This document shows, one piece after another, positions 9,059-18,019 of a stretch of DNA of 64,000 bases. The position numbers were made by a program, and so were the translations under genes. The notes beneath the pieces were generated by a model. That model searched no databases, had not been told where the DNA came from, and was given only the letters and a program-made list of their open reading frames with translations. Where the stretch lies: contig WRLO01000003.1 in NCBI GenBank assembly GCA_009777575.1, forward strand, positions 1-64,000, given 5' to 3'. The stretch's first letter is position 1. Every line of letters begins with the position of its first letter. This stretch comes from Candidatus Cloacimonadota bacterium. GTDB taxonomy: Bacteria > Cloacimonadota > Cloacimonadia > Cloacimonadales > WRIO01.

Positions 9059-12000
9059 ATGCAATCATTAGGAATAAATATTGGTTCTACAAGTCTAAAA
9101 TTAGTGCTTTTAGATGATAATAAATTAGTCTGGAGTGGTTCACTGCCCCACGAAGGTGATTTTGCAACCACTGCGAAAAAATTGCTATTAGATAATAAAG
9201 TACCAGAAGGTATATCCGCCTTTGTTACAGGCAATGAAGGAAGGCTGATATTTAATATCCCCGGCACTTATGAGCCTCTTTGTATCGAAGCAGCTATAAA
9301 AAACTTAAATCTTGATGTAGATGCTGTAGTTTGTATGGGGGGGGAAGATTTAATTGTTTATTCTCTTTCTGAAGGGAAAATTATTAATAATTTTTCTGGT
9401 AGCAAATGTTCTTCCGGAACTGGAGAATTTCTGAAGCAACAGCTTTCTCGTATGAATATGACTCTCGAGGATATTGCGAAAGTTCCAGACACAGCAAATG
9501 TTTATCAATTATCCACCCGTTGCTCGGTTTTTATGAAAAGTGATTGCACTCATAAACTTAACAAACAAGAGGCTACAAAAGACGATATCACCCTTTCGCT
9601 TTGCAATGTCATGGCTGTAAAGGTGATAGATTTTTTAAAAAGAGCCAAAATATTCTCAGGTAGAGTAATATTGACAGGAGGTATAACTTTAAATCGTCAT
9701 ATTATTAGATTTATCAAAGAAAAAGCACCCAAGATAGACTTTATAATACCGGATATATCTCCCATTTTTGAGGCTTATGGAGCTGCATTATTAGCAACAT
9801 CCTTCGGAAGTCCACTGCCACCAATAGAAAAATTAATTAAGAACAAAGAAATTAAATTTGATTCATTATCAGCTTTAAGTAATTGGTATTCAAAGATAAA
9901 AACATTTGATATTCCTACTCAAAATGAAAATAGTGTAGATTTAAATTCCTCTAACAACAATAAATACATACTCGGAGTTGATGGTGGTTCCACCACTACA
10001 AAAGCATGCCTTATTGATGCTGATACTGATGTTATATTGGCAAGTCATTATGCAAGAACTCACGGAGACCCTGTTCGTGCCACAAAAGAATGTTTATTTA
10101 ATATCCAAACACAAGTTATTGAAAAAAAAGGAAATAAAGATATAAATATTATACAGATAGCTACTACAGGGTCAAGCAGAGAAATTTTAGGGGTTTTTTT
10201 GCAAACAAATGCGGTTTATAACGAAATCATTGCTCATTCCATTGGAACTACCTATTTTGACCCAGAAGTTGAAACTATCTTTGAAATAGGCGGTCAGGAT
10301 GCTAAATATGTGCTTTTGAGAAATGGAGTTCCCATAGATTATGCTATGAATGAGGCTTGTTCAGCTGGAACAGGTTCTTTTATTGAGGAAAGTGCTTCAG
10401 GAGATCTTTCTATTCATGAAATTACAGAAATAGGTCCAATTGCATTAAAAGCTGAAGCACCTATAAAATTTGGTGAACATTGTTCTGCTTTTATTAATAG
10501 TGACATAAGAAAGGCTGTTCAACAAGGTGCAAGTCGTGAAAATATCACAGCTGGAATTATTTGTTCTATAGTCGCGAATTATTTAAACAGAGTAGTAGGA
10601 AATAGAACAATCGGTGGAAAGATATTTTTACAAGGCGGTGTTGCCAAAAATCCAGCAGTTCCTCTTGCTTTTGCTATGATGTTAAATCGAGAAATTTTAA
10701 TTCCACCTCTCCCAGAGCTTATGGGTTGTTTTGGAGTTGCATTATTAGCAAAGAAAAAATCTTCAGAATTGAATGCAAGCAACTGGAATATAGATGAGTT
10801 ATTAAATAGAGAAATTATTTATGAAAGTATTTTTACCTGTAAATCATGCGAAAATCTATGTCCTATTCAAGTTTTAAAGGTTAATAACCAAAAATACATG
10901 TTCGGTGGCAGATGTAATAAATATGCAAATATGAGGAAATCAATTCAAGATATTCCTGTTTTTGATTACATTGAAAAAAGACAAAAATTATTATTTGATA
11001 GAGAAAATAATTATCCTGATCAAGATAAACAGATAACTATTGGCTTCCCAAGAGCCTTATCAATCCACACTTTGTATCCTTTATACTACCATTATTTTAG
11101 AGAACTTGGCATAAAAACATATCTTTCTGAAAATATTGTCCAAGAAGGTCTCGCAAGGACAGAGGCAGAATATTGTTTTCCAGCAGAGATAGCACATGGA
11201 ATGGTGCAAGATTGTCTTAACAAAGGAGTTGATTTTATATTTCTTCCTCATTTCAGAGATATGCAGAGTTATGAAGATGATGTTCATGCCAATTTCTGTC
11301 CTATTACTCAAGCTTTACCTTATTATGTTGAAAAAGCATTTCCGGAAGTTGAAAAAAATAAATGGTTACCTTGTGTAGTTAGTTTTAAATTTGGAAATGA
11401 AAAGGCACTTGAACTATTTCAAGTCATGAATCAAAAACTTGAAGTGTCAGAAGAAAATTCACGAAATGCTTTTTTCAAAGCATTAGAAAAGCAAAATGAG
11501 TTTTTTCAATATTCTCGAAAACTTGGTAAAGAGGCGCTCATAGAGGTTCAAAAGTCTGAAAGACCAGTAATTGCTATACTCGGAAGACCATATAACGCAT
11601 TTACTGCTGAAGCAAATATGGGAATCCCGCGTAAATTTACTACTCGTGGTTATTCGGTATTACCTTTTGACATTTTGCCTTTTGAAAATGAGGAAATTTT
11701 CCCCAATATGTATTGGTATTATGGTCAACAAGTTGTAAAAGCGGCAACTTTCATTAAAAATCAGGATAATATTTTTCTGACTTATATTACCAATTTTTCC
11801 TGTGCTCCAGATTCTTTTATTTTGCACTATATCAAATGGATAATGGGTGCAAAACCTTTTTTAATACTTGAACTGGACAATCATTCAGCAGATGCCGGTA
11901 TTGATACTCGTGTTGAAGCTTTTTTAGATATTATTAATAGTTCGATTATTAATCAAAAATCTGTTCTCGACTATCAATTGCCAAAAATAAAAAATACCTC

Positions 12001-13486
12001 TTCTAGATATGAAAACGGTTGGAAATTCGTTTTTGATAAAACAGCTTTAAAAGAAAATAAACTAAGAGTAGACAACCACCTCACTGGTGAAAAAATCAAT
12101 ATAAGGTATAATAAAAAAGTAAAAGTCCTTTTATCAAATATGGGAGCTATTACTACTGAATATTTAGGTGCTGCTCTCAGAAGTCAGGGAATTAATACAG
12201 AAGTTCTTCCTATAGCTACAAACAAGACTATTCAGATTGCTAGAAACCATTCTTCTGGAAAGGAATGTGTGCCAAATCATCTTGTTTTGGGGAGTGCTTT
12301 AGAGTTTATCTGGAGTGATAAATATAGAAAAGATGAGATTTATCTTCTTTTTGTGCCTATCACCGTGGGACCTTGTAGAACTGGACAATATTATGTGTTT
12401 TACGAAAACCTTTTTAGAGATTTAATGCTCGAAAATTTAGTTGTTTTTATTCTCTCTGCTGAAAATTCTTACACGGAATTAGATAACAATTTCGCAAAAC
12501 AATTGTGGAAAGGACTTGTAATTTGTGATTATCTCAAAGATATTCAAAATAGCCTCTTAACAACAGCTGTCAATCCTCAGATTGCTTTGATAGATTTTGA
12601 AAAATTATGGAAAAGATTGATTCATACTGTAGAACACAAACAAAGCTTCTTGTGGAAAGAATTGAAATTAATTGCCAATGAAGTCAAAAAAATACCTCTC
12701 AAGAAAAAAGTGACTGAATGTCCAAAAGTGCTAGTAGTAGGAGAAATATATGTGCGTAGAGACGATTATGCCGTCAGCGAACTCGTCAATCTGATGAGTG
12801 AAAGAGGTATCATAGTAAAAATTGCTGGTGTTTCTGAATGGATACATTATCTTGATTTTGTAAGGGAATATGCTTTAAAAAAATTAATTAATCTTAAAAA
12901 AAGACCTGTTCGCCTTCATAATGGGGGATTAATAGAGGATTTGCAAGGTGGGGGAGAGGAGGATGTTCTCAAGCCTCGTAACACTCATCCTCAAAAGAAA
13001 GACATTTTTTCATTATTTCCTTTCTTCTCAAGACCTTTTTATGACCTAAAAAAATTACATTTAGAAATGTGGTGGAAAAAATCTATTGAAAAAAAAGTCA
13101 TCTCTATCCTTGCGCCGACTGGACTCGTGCCTGAAACAGAACACAATATGAGAGTGATTATGAAATATACAGAAGACTATTTTTTAAATCTCGAATTAAA
13201 TTCAGAAATTGCTGTTTCTGCAGGTTCGGCTGCTGCTGTCATGGAGTCTGGATATTCTGGAATAGTTAACATAGCTCCCTTTGCTTGTCTCATTGGCAGA
13301 GTCATTGAGGGGATATATACTCCTTGGGCTAGAGAGAGGAATTATCCTATTCTTTCTGTTGAAGTTGACGGAAATCAATTACCTCCGAATATAGTCAATA
13401 AACTTAATATTTTTATGGTTAATGTCCTGAGATTTAAAAGTGAAGATGATTTGAGTAGTTTGATAGATAAAGATTTACCTTTATAA
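9059..13486 (+). CDS. Giant 2-hydroxyacyl-CoA dehydratase activase-type fusion (two BadF/BadG ATPase domains plus DUF2229 and C-terminal region)
   Basis: A 1475-residue fusion. The first ASKHA ATPase domain starts with LGINIGSTSLKLVLLDD, has GSKCSSGTGEF (about 115) and LSTRCSVFMKSDC (about 155). The second starts with ILGVDGGSTTTKACLIDAD (about 303) and has NEACSAGTGSF (about 435) and KFGEHCSAFINSDIRKA (about 473). These cysteines match the positions that bridge a [4Fe-4S] cluster in activators of 2-hydroxyglutaryl-CoA dehydratase. A DUF2229-like part begins near 660 (IGFPRALSIHTLYPLY), and the C-terminus (GIVNIAPFACLIGRVIEGI) resembles dehydratase-like subunits. Such fusions are widespread in anaerobes with no proven reaction. 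A low-complexity segment at about residues 1284-1314 looks inserted. Start ATG chosen by the domain beginning there; its ribosome site is weak. Confidence 0.88.
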   Translation: MQSLGINIGSTSLKLVLLDDNKLVWSGSLPHEGDFATTAKKLLLDNKVPEGISAFVTGNEGRLIFNIPGTYEPLCIEAAIKNLNLDVDAVVCMGGEDLIVYSLSEGKIINNFSGSKCSSGTGEFLKQQLSRMNMTLEDIAKVPDTANVYQLSTRCSVFMKSDCTHKLNKQEATKDDITLSLCNVMAVKVIDFLKRAKIFSGRVILTGGITLNRHIIRFIKEKAPKIDFIIPDISPIFEAYGAALLATSFGSPLPPIEKLIKNKEIKFDSLSALSNWYSKIKTFDIPTQNENSVDLNSSNNNKYILGVDGGSTTTKACLIDADTDVILASHYARTHGDPVRATKECLFNIQTQVIEKKGNKDINIIQIATTGSSREILGVFLQTNAVYNEIIAHSIGTTYFDPEVETIFEIGGQDAKYVLLRNGVPIDYAMNEACSAGTGSFIEESASGDLSIHEITEIGPIALKAEAPIKFGEHCSAFINSDIRKAVQQGASRENITAGIICSIVANYLNRVVGNRTIGGKIFLQGGVAKNPAVPLAFAMMLNREILIPPLPELMGCFGVALLAKKKSSELNASNWNIDELLNREIIYESIFTCKSCENLCPIQVLKVNNQKYMFGGRCNKYANMRKSIQDIPVFDYIEKRQKLLFDRENNYPDQDKQITIGFPRALSIHTLYPLYYHYFRELGIKTYLSENIVQEGLARTEAEYCFPAEIAHGMVQDCLNKGVDFIFLPHFRDMQSYEDDVHANFCPITQALPYYVEKAFPEVEKNKWLPCVVSFKFGNEKALELFQVMNQKLEVSEENSRNAFFKALEKQNEFFQYSRKLGKEALIEVQKSERPVIAILGRPYNAFTAEANMGIPRKFTTRGYSVLPFDILPFENEEIFPNMYWYYGQQVVKAATFIKNQDNIFLTYITNFSCAPDSFILHYIKWIMGAKPFLILELDNHSADAGIDTRVEAFLDIINSSIINQKSVLDYQLPKIKNTSSRYENGWKFVFDKTALKENKLRVDNHLTGEKINIRYNKKVKVLLSNMGAITTEYLGAALRSQGINTEVLPIATNKTIQIARNHSSGKECVPNHLVLGSALEFIWSDKYRKDEIYLLFVPITVGPCRTGQYYVFYENLFRDLMLENLVVFILSAENSYTELDNNFAKQLWKGLVICDYLKDIQNSLLTTAVNPQIALIDFEKLWKRLIHTVEHKQSFLWKELKLIANEVKKIPLKKKVTECPKVLVVGEIYVRRDDYAVSELVNLMSERGIIVKIAGVSEWIHYLDFVREYALKKLINLKKRPVRLHNGGLIEDLQGGGEEDVLKPRNTHPQKKDIFSLFPFFSRPFYDLKKLHLEMWWKKSIEKKVISILAPTGLVPETEHNMRVIMKYTEDYFLNLELNSEIAVSAGSAAAVMESGYSGIVNIAPFACLIGRVIEGIYTPWARERNYPILSVEVDGNQLPPNIVNKLNIFMVNVLRFKSEDDLSSLIDKDLPL

Positions 13487-13497
13487 GAATTGTATAA

Positions 13498-14136
13498 CTA
13501 CTTAATTCCTATATATTTATGTATTTGCAATTGAAAGCGAACATCTAATCCATCTTTTAATATCTTTTTGGTTATTTTCTCTGGTGTTATCTGAGAAAAA
13601 GCAGTCGAGACCAAAACATGATTGCCAAATAGTTGATATTTTATGATAAAATCTTTAAACCATTTATAATCTTTCATATCAGACAGAACAAATTTCAGAT
13701 TGTCTTTTACAGGATTTATATATTTTAAGTTTGTTAGGAGAAAACTTTCTGGATGACCTGAGGAAGGTGTTTTTATATCTACTATTTTACAAACGAAATC
13801 TGGGACATGACTAATATCTATTGAGCCATTTGTTTCTAAAAGGATTTTAAAATTGTTGTCATGCAGAAGAAACATTAAATCGTAGATATCCTCTTGTAAA
13901 AGTGGTTCTCCGCCAGTTATTTGAACAAGATTGGTATGAGGAAATTTATTAATTTTCTCAATTATCGATTTCATAGATACATTTTTAACAAATATTTTTG
14001 AATTAGAATTAAGTGAGTAACCTGTATCACAATAATTACAATTTAGGTTGCAACCACTAGTTCTTATAAAAACAGTAGGTAAGCCTGAATAAACAGATTC
14101 ACCTTGAATACTAAAGAAAATTTCTGAGATTTGCAT
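13498..14136 (-). CDS. queE: 7-carboxy-7-deazaguanine synthase (radical SAM)
   Basis: Radical-SAM enzyme of queuosine/7-deazapurine synthesis, converting 6-carboxytetrahydropterin to 7-carboxy-7-deazaguanine. The start MQISEIFFSIQGESVYSGLP is typical QueE. The cluster-binding cysteines are Cys29, Cys33 and Cys36 (CNLNCNYC), and QITGGEPLLQ is the SAM-binding GGE motif. At 212 residues the length is normal. Ribosome site GAGGGGA precedes the ATG. It converges with the activase fusion (11 bp between stops). No queC, queD or queF is in the window, so the pathway must be completed elsewhere. Confidence 0.92.
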   Translation of the reverse strand: MQISEIFFSIQGESVYSGLPTVFIRTSGCNLNCNYCDTGYSLNSNSKIFVKNVSMKSIIEKINKFPHTNLVQITGGEPLLQEDIYDLMFLLHDNNFKILLETNGSIDISHVPDFVCKIVDIKTPSSGHPESFLLTNLKYINPVKDNLKFVLSDMKDYKWFKDFIIKYQLFGNHVLVSTAFSQITPEKITKKILKDGLDVRFQLQIHKYIGIK

Positions 14137-14160
14137 AATTTATCCCCTCGTTTATTACTT

Positions 14161-14410
14161 CATTTTGGTTCTTCTTCTTTGAATATTCCAAAGGAATTAT
14201 GGCTTGTTAGAAAACTTTTCATTTTGGTTCTTCTTCTTTGAATATTCCAGAGGAATTATGGCTTGGTAGAAAACTCGCCGAAAAGTCGATTTTAATTAAT
14301 TATTAATATTCCTTACACATCTCGAAGAGATGTGACGCTTAGTAGAAAAAAATCTATAAAAACCTCTCCTACCCTGAAAGGGTAGGTTGTTTAATAGGGT
14401 GGAACGAAAG
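14161..14410. repeat. Cluster of four hairpin-plus-tail repeats
   Basis: This intergenic stretch between queE and the heptosyltransferase holds a 59-bp direct repeat (14161-14219 and 14220-14278) and two related units. Each unit has an inverted repeat with a 3-5 base loop followed by a similar tail: ATTCC-AAA-GGAAT, ATTCC-AGA-GGAAT, CACATCTC-GAA-GAGATGTG (14316-14334) and CCTACCC-TGAAA-GGGTAGG (14368-14386). The tails read TATGGCTTGTTAGAAAA, TATGGCTTGGTAGAAAA, ACGCTTAGTAGAAAA and TTGTTTAATAGGG. The stems vary but the tails persist, which suggests one dispersed family rather than terminators. No gene is seen in the gap. Confidence 0.65.
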
Positions 14411-14478
14411 GAGATATAGAACTTCTTTAGGAAATGCTATTAATCTGCTCGGACTGCAGTCATTTATGTACAACAGAT

Positions 14479-15975
14479 TTATCTTATGAAAAAAGAAATA
14501 ATTTTTTCATACACCGTTTCCACAGAAATCATCTCCATGCAGTTTAAATGACCTTGGGGACATTTTTTACCTCCGTGACTACCACAGGGACGACATCCTA
14601 AATCGACTTCGAATACAAAATCTTTTGCATTGAAAGGAAAATATCCAATATCCTTTACAGTTGGTCCAAAAAATGCAAAAACAGGGGTCTGCATAGCGTT
14701 AGCTATATGTAAAGTCCCACTATCATTACAAACTACTAAATCTACTTTTTCTATCAAGGCTGCGGTGTCAAGCAGACTGAAACTACCTGCAATAGATTGG
14801 ATATTTTTTGCCTCACCCAGCGTCTTTGCGAGGTTACTTACTTGAATTTCCCGCGAAGCAATCTCGGAATGGGGGTGGTTTAATATCTGCTCTGTCAATT
14901 CCCTTTCCTGACTATCGATAGATTGGATATTTTTTGCCTCACCCAGCGTCTTTGCGAGGTTACTTACTTGAATTTCCCGCGAAGCAATCTCGGAATGGGG
15001 AGTATTCAATATCTGCTCTGTCAATTCCCTTTCCGGACTATCGATAGATTGGATATTTTTTGCCTCACCCAGCGTCTTTGCGAGGTTACTTACTTGAACT
15101 TCCCGCGAAGCAATCTCGGAATGGGGGGGGGGCAATATCTGCTCTGTCAATTCCCTTTCCTGACTATCGATAGATTGGATATTTTTTGCCTCATCCAGCG
15201 TCTTTGCGAGGTTACTTACTTGAATTTCCCGCGAAGCAATCTCGGAATGGGGAGTATTCAATATCTGCTCTGTCAATTCCCTTTCCTGACTATTACCTGA
15301 CAGGATGACATTGAAACCTGCCGCAAGTAGTTTTTGAGTTAATAAAGTGTAGTTTTTAAGAGGCCATCTCTTTGTAAACCAAACAGAACCCGGTGCAATT
15401 AAAATTATTTTTTGGTTTTGGGGTAGGCTTTCTAATAAATTTTGTGCTTTTTGATAGTTTTGGATAGTGGGATAGAGATGAGTCCTGTCACTACTATTAA
15501 TACCACACCTTAAATCTCCCCACACATTTATGGGGGGGGTAGGGGGGGGGCAAATCAACTCCAACAACCTCAAATTCTTCAACCTCTTATGCATCCCCTT
15601 AGGATGAGCTATCTTATGTGTCAAAAAAAACTGCTGTATATACCTCTTGAATCCTATTCTTTTTTTTATTCCTGCCAAAAATGGTATCAATCCAGACCTA
15701 AAGGAGCTATGAGGAGAGATAGAAATATCATAGCTTTCTTTTCTGAGGCATTTTATGAAACTCAAAAACTCCCAAAATCCCTTATGTTTCTTATCAAAAC
15801 TGATTATTTTATTGATACTGGGATTGTTTTCGAGTAATTTTGCACATTGAGGGATTACCATGACATCAATACTCGAGTCAGGGTAGAGTTTTTTTAAACT
15901 ATATATCAATGGGGTTACAAGTATCACATCACCAATAAATGCAGTTTGGATGAGGAGAATTTTGGTTATATTCAT
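14479..15975 (-). CDS. Heptosyltransferase-family (GT9) glycosyltransferase with four in-frame 42-residue repeats
   Basis: ADP-heptose:LPS heptosyltransferase-like protein. The N-terminus ILLIQTAFIGDVILVTPLIY and the C-terminal LVVCNDSGTLHIANAMQTPV are standard GT9 donor-binding signatures. The 498 residues include a tandem array (about residues 227-394, DNA 14792-15295) of a 42-residue unit starting with SQERELTEQIL and ending in GEAKNIQSID. Removing three copies gives about 372 residues, a normal size. A second odd segment at about residues 142-157 (CPPPTPPINVWGDLRCG) is encoded by G8-TA-G9 tracts. It is the last gene of the minus-strand glycan cluster. Whether the enlarged protein folds is unknown; the repeats should fall in the C-terminal Rossmann domain. 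Confidence 0.85.
   Translation of the reverse strand: MNITKILLIQTAFIGDVILVTPLIYSLKKLYPDSSIDVMVIPQCAKLLENNPSINKIISFDKKHKGFWEFLSFIKCLRKESYDISISPHSSFRSGLIPFLAGIKKRIGFKRYIQQFFLTHKIAHPKGMHKRLKNLRLLELICPPPTPPINVWGDLRCGINSSDRTHLYPTIQNYQKAQNLLESLPQNQKIILIAPGSVWFTKRWPLKNYTLLTQKLLAAGFNVILSGNSQERELTEQILNTPHSEIASREIQVSNLAKTLDEAKNIQSIDSQERELTEQILPPPHSEIASREVQVSNLAKTLGEAKNIQSIDSPERELTEQILNTPHSEIASREIQVSNLAKTLGEAKNIQSIDSQERELTEQILNHPHSEIASREIQVSNLAKTLGEAKNIQSIAGSFSLLDTAALIEKVDLVVCNDSGTLHIANAMQTPVFAFFGPTVKDIGYFPFNAKDFVFEVDLGCRPCGSHGGKKCPQGHLNCMEMISVETVYEKIISFFIR
14792..15295. repeat. Four tandem 126-bp units inside the GT9 gene
   Basis: The phrase ATAGATTGGATATTTTTTGC begins at 14792, 14918, 15044 and 15170, exactly 126 bp apart. 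The units are nearly identical, differing by a few substitutions and in the segment after TCGGAATGGGG; the unit at 15044-15169 has a run of ten G there (15123-15132). The period is a multiple of three and each unit is open in the gene's frame, so copy-number change keeps the protein in frame. Confidence 0.95.
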
Positions 15976-15990
15976 TTGATTCCTAAAATA

Positions 15991-16995
15991 TCATTTTGTT
16001 TCATAAGGAATAAAACGCTTTTTCAATTTTTTATTTAGTAATTTATGGCAATATCTTTCGAGTTTAAAAACTATACGATAATATATCAAAGGACTCAATA
16101 AAAATACAAAAAGAGAAAATCTGTCTCCTTTAGTAACTGCATTTCTTTTCAAAAAATGTACATCTACCAAATGATTACTTTCTTTCTTATATAGTTGACC
16201 CATCTTTATAGCGTCAAGATATCTAATAAAAAGTAGATATTTAGATAAAACTTTTTTTTCTTTCTCTTCGATATTATTAAATAGATTTTCATGCTCTTTA
16301 CATATTTGAAGAATATCTAAAGCTCGATTTTTTCTATTTATATGTGAAGCTGATGTTTTAACACTAAAATTGAAATAATGAAAAAAATCAGAAATATATA
16401 CATTTTTAACCAATAGAAGCATTTTAGGTGTCCATTCAATATCTTCAACAAGATTTTTAAAGTATAAACTATTCATGAGTATAAAATCTCTTTTAACAAT
16501 ATATAGCCACGGAGCTACATCAAAACATCTTTTTAGTAAATTGATTGTTAAAAAATCTATCCCACTTATCAATTTTTTATCTATATTTTTATTTTTTATT
16601 CTAAAAAAACACTTATCATTAATAACACTATAATGGTTTCCGACTATCGCTTCTACATCTGGATTTTCTTGAATAATCTTCCAAAATACCTCTGTAGACT
16701 TTTTTTCTAAAATGTCATCATTATCTACAAAAATTATAAAGTCTCCAATAGCGATTCTAATTCCTACATTTCTAGTTTCTGCTATACCTTGATTTTTTTG
16801 ATGGATGACCTTAATTCTATCGTCTTTGCTTGCATATTCATCACAAATAGAGCCTGATTTATCTGTTGATCCATCATTGACAAGGATTATTTCTATATCG
16901 CTGTAAGTTTGCTTTATCAGACTATCTATGCATCTATCTATATATTTTTCTGCATTATAAACTGGGACGATGATGGAAAAAGATGGGTTTTTCAT
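15991..16995 (-). CDS. Family 2 glycosyltransferase
   Basis: A 334-residue GT-A fold glycosyltransferase. The N-terminus FSIIVPVYNAEKYIDRCIDS, the ILVNDGSTDKSGSICDEYA loop and the DFIIFVDNDD (DxD-type metal-binding) motif are classic GT2. The C-terminal 100 residues are basic and contain a hydrophobic stretch (SLFVFLLSPLIYYRIVF) that may associate with the membrane. It lies in the minus-strand glycan cluster, 15 bp from the GT9 gene and 15 bp from the broken glycosyltransferase. The sugar and acceptor cannot be told. Confidence 0.9.
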   Translation of the reverse strand: MKNPSFSIIVPVYNAEKYIDRCIDSLIKQTYSDIEIILVNDGSTDKSGSICDEYASKDDRIKVIHQKNQGIAETRNVGIRIAIGDFIIFVDNDDILEKKSTEVFWKIIQENPDVEAIVGNHYSVINDKCFFRIKNKNIDKKLISGIDFLTINLLKRCFDVAPWLYIVKRDFILMNSLYFKNLVEDIEWTPKMLLLVKNVYISDFFHYFNFSVKTSASHINRKNRALDILQICKEHENLFNNIEEKEKKVLSKYLLFIRYLDAIKMGQLYKKESNHLVDVHFLKRNAVTKGDRFSLFVFLLSPLIYYRIVFKLERYCHKLLNKKLKKRFIPYETK

Positions 16996-17010
16996 TATGC
17001 ATTACTTCCT

Positions 17011-17944
17011 TTAAATTGGGTAATTAGGTTTAAAATCACTGTTATATAGTTTACTAAAAGTAGAGCTATGGTTTGATGTTTCAAGATATTGTTCAGTTTC
17101 TTTATCAACTTCATCTATGTACCATGGTAAATGTAGTGCAGTATAAATATCTGCGACTCTAAGAGCATTATATGTGTGCCTTATATCTCTTCTAGGCTTA
17201 TATAATGCAAAAGTAGTATCTAAATTTGAATGATAAATTTTAAAACCTAAAGAATTTACTATAATATTTTCATCAGCCCAAAACTGTTTTTCCCAATTTT
17301 CCACCCACTTTCCATATTTTGTCTTTGGAAGATCATTTATTTTTAAGGCAGGACCTACTTTGTCAATAAAAGGATATGTGTGTAAAATTTTCATAAAATC
17401 CAACAAAAAATCTTTGGGACAACAGTCTAAAAAATATTATATCTGGGTCGCTCAGAACATAATAATCTTTTCTTATAATGTCATCAAAATACCCACTGTT
17501 AGTAAAAACTTTATAGCCATAGTTCTTGTCCATTCTATGAACTGTATGTTTTGTTTTTTGAAGATAATTTAATAAAGGCTGATATGTACTGGCATTATCA
17601 ATAAAGTGAATATTATGATATCCTAATTTTTCTAAATTATTTATCTGAATTTCAAGAAAATTTAATTGGTTATAAACAATAATGTAGATAGGAATATCAA
17701 AATGATCAATATTTATAGGATTTTTTTTACTTGAGATTGTCTTTTCTATATATAATCTCATTTTTTTACGCTTATTCGAACAGATTGGATGTTTTATAAA
17801 AGGAATTATTTTTTTTTTATTCAAGATACTATCGACAAAAATAAAAAAAAATTTCTTGATGTATCTTTTCCATTTTTTATTTGGCACCAATGCACAAAGC
17901 AAATGGATAAAAGTCTTTTCTATAGTTTTATTTTTTTCTTTCAT
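17011..17944 (-). pseudogene. Frameshifted glycosyltransferase-like gene
   Basis: Two overlapping frames (17944-17363 and 17406-17011) form one protein. The first frame has IPIYIIVYNQLNFLEIQI, NIHFIDNASTY and YYVLSDPDIIF, which is a GT-A start with a DPD metal motif. Beyond that it runs into unrelated residues, while the other frame continues with CCPKDFLLDFMKIL and a tail typical of such enzymes (GFKIYHSNLDTTFALYKP). The switch lies at the A/T homopolymer at about 17429-17434; five instead of six T on the coding strand restores the frame. This could be a true mutation, slippage-based phase variation or a sequencing error. Confidence 0.75.
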
Positions 17945-18019
17945 TTTATTTCCTTAAATAAGATTGAAGATTTGTTTAATTCAAAACATACTTATTCTAG
18001 AAGCTTTTTGCTTGATTTT

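Noticed and set aside
14792-15295. The 126-bp array as a CRISPR array
   Set aside because: There are no unique spacers between repeats, the unit is fully coding, and no cas gene is nearby.
14923-15300. Plus-strand open frame across the tandem array
   Set aside because: It is a shadow of the repeats on the opposite strand of the GT9 gene; the GT9 frame extends well beyond the array on both sides with family motifs.
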